64,000 nt of DNA, from contig CM060680.1 of the NCBI GenBank assembly GCA_030686995.1, positions 197,891,322-197,955,321 of the forward strand, in the 5' to 3' direction. The notes beneath the pieces were generated by a model, which did no database searches, was not told the DNA's origin, and saw only the letters and a program-made list of their open reading frames with translations. Position 1 is the stretch's first letter. Each line of letters starts with the position of its first letter. This document shows, piece after piece, positions 23,897-35,602 of this stretch. Position numbers and translations under genes: made by a program. The stretch comes from Artemisia argyi. Lineage: Eukaryota; Streptophyta; Magnoliopsida; Asterales; Asteraceae.

Positions 23897-24178
23897 CATG
23901 CATGGTTAGGTTACCTAAGCATGAAGAGGTTGTCAAAGTCTTTTTAGATGATCAAAACACAATCTAAACACAAATATTTCAACTTTTTTTCCATGCAACA
24001 CTCCCCGCTAATTGCGGTAATTTCATGATATACATCCCTTTACCGTCAATTCTATCTTAAATAAAGTAACAAGTATTACCCACTTCCGCAAAACTTATGG
24101 GCACACTGGAGAGACTTTGTGGAATAAGAGCTCAGAGGTTCGTGTCTTGGCTCGTGACTCCAGTTGGTGCCCCACTAG

Positions 24179-24366
24179 CAGGGGCGGAACTAGGAGCCAA
24201 GTTTAGGGGTAGCGAAATACGAAAATTTGTTTAGGGGTAGCGAAAATTTGTTTCAGGGGTCGCGAAATCGCCAAAAAATGGCCAAAAATCGCCAAAAATT
24301 CCACTACCGGGTAAAAGTTCAGGGGTAGCGACTGCTACCCCTGGCTTGCATGTACATCCGCCCCTG
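24179..24366. mobile_element. hAT-type MITE, CAGGGGCGGA ends, CCCACTAG duplication
   Basis: CCCACTAG at 24171-24178 recurs exactly at 24367-24374. The element begins CAGGGGCGGAACTAGG and ends with the inverted CAGGGGCGGATGTACATG. The interior has several AGGGGTAGCGA motifs in direct and inverted order. Length 188 bases, non-coding. Confidence 0.88.
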
Positions 24367-24374
24367 CCCACTAG

Positions 24375-25543
24375 GCCAGGAGAGTTGCCGGAGCTATTCC
24401 TTGTGGGGTGAATAATGGCTGGTGGCAAAAAACATCCGAAGTTAAAGTGTTCCCGCCAATCTACACTTTGTTTCGGAAATATGAAGTTTTGTGTATGACA
24501 AACACAATAGGAATAAACAAAATCTATTAATGGGACCTTCAAATTATTGAACTTTATTCCTTGTGCTATAAAACATGTCATGAAACAACATTATTCGATT
24601 TGACCAATCTTTTGTCACACGTACCATTTTACATTTTGTTTTTCAAGTTCCAAATTTTATTCGAATTGTTTTTGTATGTTTGAAATTTTCTTGTGGGTAA
24701 CCACTAACCGGTAAATCTTTTGACAAAAGTTAAAGGAATTAAAATTAGTTGGTTTGTAGAAGCAAAGAATATGAAAAATCCTGACCGTTGTGTCAGGCCA
24801 ACAAACTTTTGGCATCTTTAAAATGGATGGTTGTGATTTTAAACATTTAAACACATATCGTCTAAAGCGACGGCGTGATAAGGACTTTTCATTTGTCGAT
24901 GGCCGTAAGTTAACACACAGTTGAAGAATCCTAAGAACTTAAGTGTTCGGCTTAAAGGTAGTGGTTTGATCAACTTCACGTTCACATTGTTTTACTTTTG
25001 TAATGGTTATCACCTTAGATAATATGGTGTTGATGACTGTTGGGGCTTGCGCCACTCTATAGCAGTAGTATAGCACCATCATAATAGCCTAAAATCACAC
25101 CTCTTTTCGTGCCATAAGGGTTCGTGTCGTACCCATCAGCCAACCAGTCATGTGTGGGTTAAGGGGCGCTTATAACACCAACTTTTGATGAGATGATGTT
25201 TTTGGTTTAAGTTATACTTAAAAAGTGCTGAGGTGATAACACTTTTTGTTATAACACGAGACGGATAGCTTGTGCGCACTTAATGCTCTTACAACAAGTA
25301 TATATATTTTTTATTAAGACACTCCACCTCATGCTTTAAAAAGTTGAACCAAACTCATACATTGTTTTATATGCTACCGTGAAATATGCAAATCAACAAA
25401 TCGAATATGCAAATCATCTCTCACATACAATACATAAACACAAAATTACTACATAATACATACACACAATTTATCATGTGATATACCTTTTTTCTTTTCT
25501 TTTTTTAACGGCTAAGAGTAGATATAAAGAGACTTCTAGCAAG
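24375..25543. other. Intergenic DNA, no supported gene
   Basis: No gene was found. GGGGCGCTTATAACACC near 25160 and GTTATAACACGAG near 25246 may be the ends of a small, decayed MITE of under 120 bases, but I could not confirm a target duplication. Confidence 0.45.
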
Positions 25544-25546
25544 ATA

Positions 25547-25943
25547 CATTACAAAAAATAGTGCTATTCTCCACACTTATTTTGTCACGGTATGGTAATC
25601 TGTGGACTCTTTTTTATATGGATAATAATTTTGCTACATTTATAGGTGTGACAAATATTTAAAAAACAATCCACATATATAAGTGTGTACAATTAAAATA
25701 AAGAGTCCACACTTTTATTTTTGAGCATTTTTTGCAATTTTGTCACACTTTTTGGTGTGGACATTCAAAAAATGTTTCCACAATTTTAACCATGGATAAT
25801 ATCTCCACACTTATATGTGTAGCAAAATTTGTCACACCATTATTACCACACATAAGAAAGTGTGAAATCAATAATTTTACACATTTTTAAATGTGACCAT
25901 TTGGCCTTTAAAATGTGAAGAATTTAACTAGTTTTTTGTAGTG
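25547..25943. mobile_element. Mini-CACTA element, 3-bp ATA duplication
   Basis: ATA at 25544-25546 and 25944-25946 flank an element that starts CATTACAAAAAATAGTG and ends, inverted, CACTACAAAAAACTAG. The interior is dense in CCACAC / GTGTGG and ACACTTATATGTGT motifs in both orientations, the subterminal repeat pattern of CACTA (En/Spm) transposons. At 397 bases it encodes nothing. Confidence 0.82.
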
Positions 25944-25946
25944 ATA

Positions 25947-26607
25947 CTATTGGCTAAAAAAGTGTTACCGCCAAATACTCGTTTTCTATTATTTCAGTTT
26001 AAAAGTAACCGGAGAAAATAATGTAAAAGTATGTACTATTAACAACCATATTGGTTGCAATTTTTCTTTACTAGATACAAAGAACCACGACTATCTATAC
26101 TATCCAAATATATATATTATTTACTTTCCTGACGAGTACAAAGAGTCAAAGACAACATATAACATATTTCATAAAGCAACGGATGATACTTGCTTTGGAA
26201 TAAGCTAATTATCATGATCATATGATGCCTAGGTGCTTGTTTCTACGTTACTCATTAAATTACAATAGTTTTTCATCATGATCAAGTTGAAATAATGGCG
26301 ACAAGCTTGAAGCTAATATTTTAACTTATACGGAGTACTTTTGGAATTAACTCGTATTATATTAGATACGGGAAATGTGTTTCACAATAATAGAAAGGGA
26401 GTGATATTCACACCTTATAAATTGATGCACACATCACAATTATGCACATATTAAGTTATAACATACGCATTAATGATATGATATTATGATGTGTGTATCA
26501 TTTTTTGTGATATAAGTATCGATTCTCTTAATAGAAAGCTTATGAGTTTATGACCAATATACAAATCACATGCCATTAACTTGTGATATTACATGCCACA
26601 ATTCACT
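25947..26607. other. Intergenic DNA, no supported gene
   Basis: No ORF or RNA gene is recognised. TATACGGAGTAC near 26328 resembles a single Stowaway terminus without a partner. Confidence 0.5.
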
Positions 26608-26616
26608 TATGATTAT

Positions 26617-26960
26617 GGGTAAATTGTAAAAATGGTCTTTGACGTTTCACGAAATAATAAAAATGAGATCGAGACAAAAAATAGTGCAAAAAAGACACCA
26701 ACGTTCTAAATTTTTGCAAAATGGCCACCGAGAGGCCTTTTCCGTTAGTTTTCCCGTTAAGTGCCATGTCATCGAGGGCATTTTCATCATTTCGTTGTTT
26801 TAAGGACTAAATTTGCAAAGTAATTTTATCTCACATTTCACAGCCACCACCACCACCACTCTCTATCACCACACAACCACCACCACCACCTTATACCCTT
26901 CATCTTCATCTTCTCTGGTGACCAAACTCAGATTCTGGTAACCAAATCCATATTCCGATC

Positions 26961-26993
<33 letters not shown>

Positions 26994-28318
26994 TTAGTCC
27001 CTAGTTACATTTCGTCACAATTTTTGGATTATCCGCATCATACTCTGCATGTATCAATGTTCACATTTAAATCCAGTAATGGTTATCCAGTTATCTTCAA
27101 AACAAGTAAGACACACATCCTCATCTTCTATTCTTGAACTATCCAGTAATGGTTATCCAGTAATGGCTGATAAAAAAGCTATTAACTGTATTAACTCATA
27201 AAGGAGTGAAACTTGAATTTTCTATATATGAGTTTGACACTGATTTTTCAGAATTGCCGTTTAATAGCCCGGGCCAAATACTTGTTTGACTTGAACAGTC
27301 AAAATGGTTATCCAGTTACCTACAAAACAAGTAGGACACACATCCTCATCTTCTATTCTTGAACTATCAACACGTTTCACAGTGTCAAGTCCATCCTCAA
27401 CCTTCTTCGGGGACTCGACAAAAGGGATGTCACCCTCGGCTTCACAATCTAATTCCTTAACTTTCACATGAGTCGTTTTCTGATAAGCAAGACCATAAGC
27501 TTGCCCATTAAGGGGTGTGTTTGTTGATTGTGGAATTCCTAAAACTACATCAAATGGAAAAGGCCTTGGAGGAGACTTGTAAGTGTCGGGGATTGAGGTG
27601 TCAATATTAACATCAACTAGTAATCTTGTGGAAAATGCACTATCACGAGGCATTGTTGATTCACTTTCCTCTAAAGCTGGTGGACACTGCAAACCAAGTT
27701 ACAGAGATTAGTCTTTGATAGATGTCAAAATATTGCTGACTTTCCTTGTATAATATTTAGGATTAAAAGTTTGTCTTTTTTAATCAAGACCAATAATTTA
27801 CAAATTTTAATGACTAAAAATTGATTGTTTCTTGAGCTCTTAACAAGTTCATATAAAACAAGTTGAAACGAGGAATGTTGACATACAAAGTCAAAATGGT
27901 AGAAATTTGTAATTTGAAGTGTAAAGAGAAAGAAACACGCACATAATCACTGCTCAAGCCCTTACGAACCATTCGTGATCTAATGGGTTTTGATTTGAAT
28001 ATGTGGGTTTTGTTCTTGATTTTATATTGTTGGATCTGGGTTTTGACTTTCTTTTCTGGGTTTTTGTGTTTGATGTTCTTGATTTCTTTTTAAAGTTAAA
28101 TATAAATTAAAAAGAAATTCAAATGGGGAAGAAGACGATGGTATATTAGTCATTTCACTGCACTTAAAAAGGAAAACTAACGGAAGTTAACGGAAAAGGC
28201 CTCTCGGTGGTGATTTTGCAAAAATGTGAAACGTTGGTGTCTTTTTTGCGCTACTTTTTGTCTCGGTCCCGTTTTTGCTATTTCGTGAAACGTTAAGGAC
28301 CATTTTTGCAATTTACCC
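26617..28318. mobile_element. Pack-MULE carrying a host RING-ligase gene fragment
   Basis: A perfect 9-bp duplication TATGATTAT lies at 26608-26616 and 28319-28327. Long TIRs (about 26617-26810 and 28150-28318) begin GGGTAAATTGTAAAAATGG and GGGTAAATTGCAAAAATGG and are related to the TIRs of the MULE at 2502. There is no transposase. The interior holds host-derived exon and leader-like sequence on the minus strand, so this is a non-autonomous MULE that has captured gene DNA. A T run lies at about 26964-26991. Confidence 0.9.
27325..27686 (-). pseudogene. Captured fragment of a RING-type E3 ubiquitin ligase gene
   Basis: The reading frame starts right after an intact intron acceptor (TTTGCAG at 27693-27687), so genomic DNA rather than cDNA was captured. 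It resembles plant RING E3 ligases of the At3g02290 type as I remember them: CPPALEE near the start, LLVDVNIDTSIPDTYKSPP in the middle, and EDEDVCPTC at the end, where the first two cysteine positions of a C3H2C3 RING finger begin. The fragment stops there, so the zinc-binding domain is lost and no ligase activity is expected. A second, partial copy of the CPTC-encoding end with about 65 bases of shared sequence lies at 27078-27142. The region near 27960-28100 may be the parent gene's leader. Confidence 0.72.
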
Positions 28319-28327
28319 TATGATTAT

Positions 28328-28415
28328 ATATATGAAAAATGCAAATATATGTACTTAGATATTATTTGAAACGTTTTCTTTACCAAATGGTTCGTATAGT
28401 CTCTTTGGATATTAA
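28328..28415. other. Short spacer between elements
   Basis: Nothing is recognised between the Pack-MULE target duplication and the Tourist-like element. Confidence 0.6.
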
Positions 28416-28658
28416 GGGGCCGCTTGGTTGGGGGTTAAGGGGTGGGCAAAGGGATTGAAATTAATTTCGGGCCCACTAAATAACTAAAGAGGTGCTTGGT
28501 TGGAGGTAGGCAAAGGTATTGATTACCCACTACGGGGTAATCATCCATTATAGAGTAAAACTGGGGGAAGGTATTGATTACCCACCTCCACATTTCTTTG
28601 CATTTCCTTACCCTTTCCCTTTCCCTTTACCTTTCCCTAATTTAAACCAAGCGGACCC
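28416..28658. mobile_element. Tourist-like MITE
   Basis: The left end GGGGCCGCTTGGTT is mirrored by inverted GGGTCCGCTTGGTT at the right. TTA/TAA bases flank both ends, as in Tourist/PIF elements, but the exact 3-bp duplication is ambiguous by one base. The interior has repeats of GGTATTGATTACCCAC. Length 243 bases. Confidence 0.68.
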
Positions 28659-29230
28659 TTAGTTCAAGTAATTTCAAATGAACATGCATGACATGTACAT
28701 ATAAATTTTGATTAGATAGAAAACGAATTCTCTATTACTCTTCAATATGATGTGACAAGTTCTATTACATCTTGTGTTTTATATGGCTGCTAACTATTAA
28801 GAGCTGTTTACAAAATACTTTAGCTATAAATTAAAACTATTGACAATTATCGACGACAATCTTTTTTCTTTTTCTTTTTCTTTTTTTATTATTATTATTT
28901 TTTTTTTTTTTGCGAGATATATTTTGTTAATGTCCACGTTAGGGTGCATATATATATGCTACATACGTACTATCTGCTTCAAATGCGTCCGTCATTGATG
29001 ATTGTAGTCGAAACTCGAAAGACTATTAGAAATTTGTGTTACCTAAATATGGGAAATCTATATATTCTGATATTCATGCAAGAAACAAATATACAAGTTT
29101 TATTTATTTATTCATTTATTTATTTATTTTGACCCCATGAAAATAACCCGCCAAATTATAAGGGTACATAGGACCGTAGCTGCAAAATGCTACTAGTAAT
29201 TTGCTTGTGGTGATCAAAGTGATTGAACAA
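28659..29230. other. Intergenic DNA, no supported gene
   Basis: T-rich tracts at about 28863-28912 and a (TTTA)n-like stretch near 29100-29130. Nothing else is recognised. Confidence 0.6.
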
Positions 29231-29520
29231 TCTATACTATTTATACTATTATATAATGTATTTGAGACTATTGTATAATTAAAAAAACTTAAAATTCAGA
29301 CCTTTTTCTTACTTATTATAGAAATGATTTCAAAATTAATTTGTTAGGAAACAAGTTGGTTAGGAAGTATGTTAGGAACCGGTTGATTGTTCAAACTAAA
29401 ATTATTTGGCTTAACCATCTATAATATCCTTACTTATAAAGCATAAAGACAACTAAATGTGTAACCGAATAACGCAAAATATAATCACATGTACCCGCCG
29501 CTGCGCAGGTACCGTTCTAG
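29231..29520 (+). mobile_element. Small Helitron-type element, copy 1
   Basis: It starts with TCTATACTA after A (29230) and ends with CTAG before T (29521), matching the A|T insertion rule, the 5' TC and the 3' CTAG/CTRR of Helitrons. Just before the end is the short hairpin GTACCCGCCGCTGCGCAGGTAC (split here as GTACCCGCC and GCGCAGGTAC arms). Length 290 bases, non-autonomous. Confidence 0.7.
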
Positions 29521-29788
29521 TACTATATAATCCATTTGTGAGTATTCTATAATTAGAAAGGCTTAAAATTCAGCATTTTAATTGCTTATTATGGAAAGAT
29601 TTCAAAATTAATTGGTTAGGAAGCAAGTTGGTTAAAAAGTTTGTTAGGAAGCAGTTGGTTGCTCAAACTAAAATTATTTGACTTAACTATCTCTAATTAT
29701 AAAGCATAAAAACAACTAAATGTGTAACCGAATAGTACAAAATATAGTCACAGGTACCCGCCGCCGCATTGCACGGGTACCGTTCTAA
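29521..29788 (+). mobile_element. Small Helitron-type element, copy 2, directly abutting copy 1
   Basis: It begins TACTATATAATCC and follows copy 1 closely: AAGTTGGTTA, AAACTAAAATTATTTG, ACAACTAAATGTGTAACCG and a similar GC hairpin (GTACCCGCC...ACGGGTACCG). It ends CTAA rather than CTAG. The head-to-tail order with no spacer suggests tandem insertion or end-bypass duplication. Confidence 0.65.
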
Positions 29789-30491
29789 TTTAAATCAATG
29801 AATTCGGTAGCTATATGTCAATGTCGAATGTACAAATTGAATTGAAGTAATCCCTTTACTTTTAAAGTTAGACAAGACCAAATAATATTGAAGACTACAT
29901 CCAACATTAATGAGCATTAGATGCTTGCACTTTTTTGAGTATCATCTTTGTTGAGTGTAAGGTTTTCAAGATCGAGATTGTTTTCAGTATCGTTTTGTAT
30001 ATTTACAAGATAAAAATCGTAAAAATATATCAGGATTTTAAAATTCTATTATAATGTCATTTTTTAAATAGACTTTTGAACCTTATACAAATCTATAAAT
30101 TATTATTTATGATAAACACAAATTTATATCGATGTTTCATGAAAATTTTGTTCTAAATTATTATTATGAAATATTTAAGAAGATAAACATGTTTTTGTTT
30201 AAATTTTAAAAAACATAACTTATAACTTAAAAGTTTTAGTTTCTGATTAAAAAGATAATATCATTAGATCGGATTAGATTTTAAAATCTTAATTAGGGTT
30301 AAGATCGGAATCTTATAACATGTTAAGTTTGTAAACAACTTACGTAAATTCGAGATCCCTTTTACTTTGAGGTAGATCAGAATCTAAGTTTTAATAACCA
30401 TGATTGAGAGTAGAATTAAATAGAACAAACTCTAAATTGTGGTTAAAAGGTTATGTTTCTCTACAAATGGTTGTATTACAGACAAGTATTA
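29789..30491. other. Intergenic DNA, no supported gene
   Basis: A+T-rich with no recognisable motif or paired repeat. Confidence 0.6.
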
Positions 30492-30500
30492 ATTGTATAT

Positions 30501-30834
30501 GGGAAAATGGCAGGAAAAGGCATTATACTTGTCACTTTTTGTCATTGTATGTAACGTTCTTTTTTTTTAATTTGGCACTAACCTTTTTTAAATCGTGTCA
30601 TTGTATGTACTTTGCGACCTTTTCAGCCGTGAGATGACCATTTTACCCCTAAAAAATTTGAAAAAAGTAGGGGTAAAATGGTCACAAAATACACACAATA
30701 GCACGATTTAAAAAGGTGGGTATAAACAATGACACGATTCAAAAAGGTTAGTGCAAAATTCAAAAAAAAAAAAAAAAACGCTATATATAATGACAAAAAG
30801 TGACAAGCATACTTCATTTTCACTCCATTTTCCC
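30501..30834. mobile_element. Foldback MITE, Mutator-type, 9-bp duplication with one mismatch
   Basis: ATTGTATAT (30492-30500) and ATTGTACAT (30835-30843) flank ends reading GGGAAAATGGCAGG and, inverted, GGGAAAATGGAGTG, followed in both arms by CTTGTCACTTTTTGTCAT. Inner arms also pair: ACCATTTTACCCCTA opposes TAGGGGTAAAATGGT. Short ORFs over it (30404-30637, 30623-30868, 30751-31032) are hairpin translations and not genes. Confidence 0.75.
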
Positions 30835-30843
30835 ATTGTACAT

Positions 30844-32494
30844 CTACATTTTTTCGGATTGTCTCCACATTTCCAGAATTATCATTTCATCATAAATATT
30901 CATACGTGCTATTGTAATGAAAATCATTTTGGCTTCACGAAATGCTCATGTTATTTTAGTAATAACTTGATTAGGACTTCAATTCCGAGATTTCCGTCTT
31001 CTCAGTCCCTGATTGTACGTGGAGTTCAGTAGTGACGTGCCTTTTTGCACTTTTCTAATGCTCATATACAAGCAAAAATGACAATATATTGAAAGATTAC
31101 TTTAAATTTTAGTGACATATACGTGTCATTTTGAAATTTTTGCATTTAACTTTTATGCTGATTACGATTGCAATATAAAATTAGATATGTAAACTTCTTT
31201 TTGCGAGTGTTTGTCTCACTAGGCATCCTAAAGGACAATTATAGGATAAGTAAATACCAAACCGTCCAAACATATATGACGCTGAAGTTTTACTTAATTA
31301 TGATTTGAGATAGAAACTATACGTAACTCAAATATCGCACGTAGCAGTACGTTATATGAATGTACGTACCGTCTAGATACATGCATGTACGCGTCGGTGC
31401 ATATATATGTGAACATACATGTGTATACTGATCGACTATGCATGGTTGTACGTATAGACTAATTATGTGGACCATGTGGGTACTCCAGTACGTATGTACT
31501 CATTAATTGTTTCCCTAATTGATATGTCTAAATCGTCATTTATAAGCATACAAAAATATATTTCAGCATAATTGAGTCTTCTACAACAAAATTTGGTTTC
31601 CCACGAGCATAATCATTATTATTTGATTTGAAATTACAATGGTTTGTTACGTTAAATATGTTACTTACAATGCTGGATTGCCCTTCAAATCATTTCATAC
31701 ACTCTCCATTAAAAATTGTAGACTTGATCAACTAAATATTCCACCTAAAAATGAGATTATAACACATGATAAACTAATTGTACGAGACGGGGAAATATAA
31801 CTAGTGGACCGCATAATGTCATTCCGTGTTCAGTGTTCTAACTATCATTTGTTAAAATGTTAGTTCAAGCATGTATTTGTGTTTTTAAATGAAATATATA
31901 TAAGTGGTAAGAAATATAATGACTATTGCGAGTATAAAAGTCGTAGGGAAAAGGATGATATAATGTTGAAATGAAGATACACCATCGCCATTCACATAGT
32001 CTGAATGTACCAATATATGTTCGAAGAGTTTATTTGTCTAAAAGTAAATGTTGCAAAAAAAGTATACAAGGCCGATTAATCATTGCGTAGGCGCTAAGAT
32101 CCATTAATCTTGCCGATTTATGTAGTTGGGTCAAACAAATAAGTCAACAGTGGTCAACAACGATCAATGGTGGTCAAACTTGCCAGAAACCTACAAATCT
32201 TGCCGGAAGTACCCAAAACGTACCATAAACTTATTTTAATCACTTATAATAATTTTTAAATATATTACATGTTTTTTTTAGCAAAAATATTGGCGAAAAT
32301 ACCTAAAACTCGCCGAAAATATCCAAAACATTCCGGAAATACCCAAAATTTGCAAGAAATACTAATCCGATTAATCCCGCCTAGACCGATTACAAGCTGA
32401 AATGTGGTCGACCGCCTCACTACCGATTCACGATTTTTGCAACCTTGATAAAAGTTGTAGGTGATAATCAGGCTTTGTTTGTGGAATTAAAACC
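30844..32494. other. Intergenic DNA with a GTAC/ACGT/CATGCA-rich patch
   Basis: No gene was found. Between about 31325 and 31500 the tetramer GTAC occurs about eight times, often as TGTACGT or AGTACGT, mixed with CATGCA motifs. GTAC is the core of copper-response (SPL7) sites, and CATGCA is the RY seed-type element. No TATA box with a following ORF or recognisable microRNA was seen downstream, so a promoter role is only a possibility. Confidence 0.4.
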
Positions 32495-32497
32495 TTA

Positions 32498-33270
32498 GGC
32501 TAATCACAGTGGGTCGGAGTATATCGATCATCACCATCGATCGATCGATTTAACCAATCGATCGAGCCACTGTGAGTGGAAATGTTGAAATCGATCGCCG
32601 GGAGCTCGAGAGCAATATGGGTCGAGAATCCAATCGATATTGTACAAGAAGAGTGTTTGATATTATCGTTTGGACTAAAAAAAAAAAAAACATTTTTTCA
32701 AAAAAAATATCCACTTTTCATCCTATAAATACCAACATTAAACCCACATTCAAACACACAATCCAAACAAATTATCATCAATATTCATTCACCATGTCCA
32801 TGTCATCCTACGAGTATTTGTTTGGTTCTTCGTCTTCCGACGACGACGAAGAAGTTTTTAGTGAGTTTGTGAAGTTTGCGGAGTTTGCTTGGAACGCGTA
32901 TCAAGCACATCAGCCAAAACCTACAAGAAGGTACACACCTAGGGATCATGTTGCTGCACACAATCGGTTAGTGAATGCATACTTTGGCGATAACCCGCTG
33001 CACAATGAAATAACATTCCGTCGACGTTTCCGAATGAGCCGAGAACTGTTCACACGAATTGTTCGAGAGGTAACCGATCATTCTACTTATTTTGAACAAA
33101 CTAATGATTGTGGAAGCGTACCTGGTATTAGCCCATTGGTGAAGTGTACAGCGACCATTCGTCAATTGGGATACGCGGCCGTTCCAGATTCTCTTGACGA
33201 GAATCTGGCAATAGCCGAAACAACATCCCGTCAATGTCTCCGTAAGTTTTGTAAAGTTATCATCGAATTA
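32498..33270 (+). mobile_element. PIF/Harbinger element, left part up to the nested insertion
   Basis: TTA at 32495-32497 is followed by GGCTAATCACAGTGGGTCGG, which I take as the left TIR; TTA is a normal PIF/Harbinger target. The 5' leader contains ATCGATCG palindromes and GATCGAGCCACTGTGAGTGG (about 32556), which partly mirrors the terminus. The transposase starts at 32794. The element continues at 63335 after the insertion, and its right end lies beyond the window. Confidence 0.72.
32794..33270 (+). pseudogene. PIF/Harbinger (ALP1-like) transposase, N-terminal part
   Basis: The start ATG at 32794 is in a good context (TTCACCATGT), though the open frame extends further 5'. The protein begins MSMSSYEYLFGSSSSDDDEE, then RRRFRMSRELFTRIVREV and the helix-turn-helix-like region up to RQCLRKFCKVIIEL. 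This matches the N-terminal half of plant DDE_Tnp_4 transposases. Homology ends at 33270 in the middle of the protein, where foreign sequence begins. The remaining catalytic half is found in the same strand and frame-compatible at 63335. AATTA at the left edge and AGTTA at 63330-63334 look like a target duplication with one change. Confidence 0.85.
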
Positions 33271-34014
33271 TGGAGAGTGTTTATTCACACACCTTTTCTG
33301 AGCCAAAATATGACTTAATAATCCAAAAACTAACTCAAAACACCAAAGAAAACATGTTTTTGTGAATATGCAGGTACGGATATCTCGTTAAATGACGAAA
33401 AACAAACGGAAACCAACAAAAACGAGCATGAGAGTGGAACGTGTGCAGATTAGTCAAGGAAAGTCAATGCTGAGCCTTAGAAGACCTCAAAGATTAGAGA
33501 TTTGTCTGGTTTGGTCCCTGGATGAAAATTTTCATGTGATTGTCATTTCCAGTCCTCCTATTTTCAGAAGTTGATATATATGTTCCTTTGAAAAATGTTA
33601 TTGAAGAATGACACTTTTGGTCCTTTCAGAATCAGGAAGTTGCATCATAAGCCCTTGGATAATACTTTGGGAGAATTACATATTTGGTCCTCAAAAATTC
33701 AATTTTCATACTTTTGGTCCCTATTTGTTATTATCACTAAAACTGAAAATCCAATAAACTTTGGTCCAGTCCAATAATAAACACCACAAGTCCAATACCA
33801 AATCTAATACCAACGCCCATACCCGGTCAACACCCCACACACAGTCAACAGGTCAACCAAAGTCAAACATAATAAAAATATATTACCCTTACCCGCCCCC
33901 CCAATTCACCCGTTTCCCATACTCACTATTCACCGCAAGAACCCTAATTTACCTGTACGACACAATTACCATAATTAAGGGTAATTGTGTCAAATCAAGA
34001 GCATCTAGAAGCTA
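33271..34014. other. Left border of the nested block, unassigned
   Basis: No coding sequence is recognised. TTTTGGTCC-type phrases recur several times. Homology to the Tekay element begins abruptly at about 34015 (CTGGTAAAGC), which marks the truncation of copy A. Confidence 0.5.
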
Positions 34015-35507
34015 TCTGGTAAAGCAAACGTTGTTGCTGATGCTCTTAGTCGAAAGGAGAGAATACCACCGTTACGAGTTAGGTCACTGGGAATGACTAT
34101 CGTATCGCCGTTACCGTCTCAAATATTTGAAGCTCAAACGGAAGCGTTGAAAGCAGAAAGCCGACCTGCCGAGAACATATTTGGGATGGCTGAGAATGAG
34201 AAAGGATTTGTTAAGCGTTCCGATGGAGTATTATGTTTTGGAGATCGGATTTGGGTACCTTTATATGAAGGAATTCGAGAGTTGATTATGCATGAGTCAC
34301 ATAAGTCAAGGTACTCTATTCATCCTGGATCCGACAAGATGTACCAGGATTTGAAAAAGTTATATTGGTGGCCAAACATGAAGGCAGATATAGCGTTGTA
34401 TGTTAGTAAATGCTTGACATGTTCTAAGGTTAAAGCAGAACATCAAAGACCGTCAGGATTATTGACGCAACCAGAACTCCCAGTTTGGAAATGGGAGCGG
34501 ATTACAATGGACTTTATTACCAAATTACCAAAGACAGCTAGCGGTTGTGACGCTATCAGGGTAATTGTGGATCGATTGACTAAGTCTGCTCATTTCCTGG
34601 CAATTAGTGAAGATGATAGTGTGGATAAACTTGTGAGCTTGTATATGAAGGAAGATATCTCTCGTCATGGAGTCCCTATATCGATTATTTCTGATCGCGA
34701 TAGCTGCTTTACGTCAGCGTTGTGGCGATCACTTCAAACGGCTTGGGGGACGAGACTTGATATGAGTACTGCATATCATCCCCAAACCGATGGTCAAAGT
34801 GAGAGGACCATTCAGACTTTAGAGGATATGCTTCGTGCATTTATTATAGACTTTGGTAAAGGCTGGGAGAAATATCTACCCCTTGCGGAATTCTCCTATA
34901 ATAATAGCCACCACACAAGTCTTAAAGCTACACTATTTGAAGCTTTGTATGGCCGAAAATGTTGTTCACCTATTGGTTGGGCGGAAGTGGAGATAGCCAA
35001 CTCACAGGCCCTGAACTTATCTTGGAGACTACTGAAAAAGTGACTCAGATTCGTGATCGGTTGCAAGCAGCCAGAGATAGGCAGAAAAGTTACGCCGATC
35101 AGAGACGTAAACCCCTAGAGTTCCAGGTTGGAGACAATGTGATGCTGAAAGTCTCGCCTTGGAAGGGTGTGATACATTTCGGGAAACGTGTAAAACTCAA
35201 CCCTCGTTACATTGGACCATTTCTTATTTTGGAAAGAATTAGGCCCGTGGCTTATCGTTTGAAATTACCACATGAACTGAGTAAAGTTCACGATGTGTTT
35301 CACGTTAGTAATATGAAGAAATGTCTTTCTGATGAGACGCCGGTTATTCCGATGAAGGATATTCGTATTGATGAGAAATTGAATTTTGAGGAAGAGCCGA
35401 TTGAGATTTTGGATCGTGAGGTTAAACGACTCAAGCGAAGTCGCATTCCGCTCGTCAAGGTTTCTTTGGAATTCCCGACACGGACCGGAATTTACGTGGG
35501 AACGTGA
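34015..35507 (+). pseudogene. Tekay copy A: integrase and chromodomain remnant
   Basis: The frame from 34093 carries the HHCC zinc finger ([15 protein letters not shown], about 34290-34430) and the integrase core: [10 protein letters not shown] near 34503, ISDRDS near 34690 and [12 protein letters not shown] near 34775, so all three acidic residues are present. A frameshift after GWAEVE (about 34990) moves the rest into the frame of 34959-35507, which has the [13 protein letters not shown] and [13 protein letters not shown] blocks of the C-terminus. A further one-base insertion near 35461 destroys the chromodomain end. Compared with copy B it keeps the Leu codon at 34459 and the catalytic Glu. 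Confidence 0.85.
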
Positions 35508-35602
35508 GGACGAGTTCCGGAAGAGATATCCGAAGCTTTTCACTTCGTAGATGAATTGTTCCGAGAGAAACCCGGGACGGGTTTCTTCTGAGACTGGGAG
35601 CA

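Noticed and set aside
23063..23936. Minus-strand ORFs rich in Asp-Pro-Asn-Pro-type repeats
   Set aside because: They translate the GACCCG subterminal repeats of a hAT MITE and have no independent support.
31325..32490. microRNA gene under copper control
   Set aside because: No stem-loop with a recognisable miR397, miR398 or miR408 sequence was seen.
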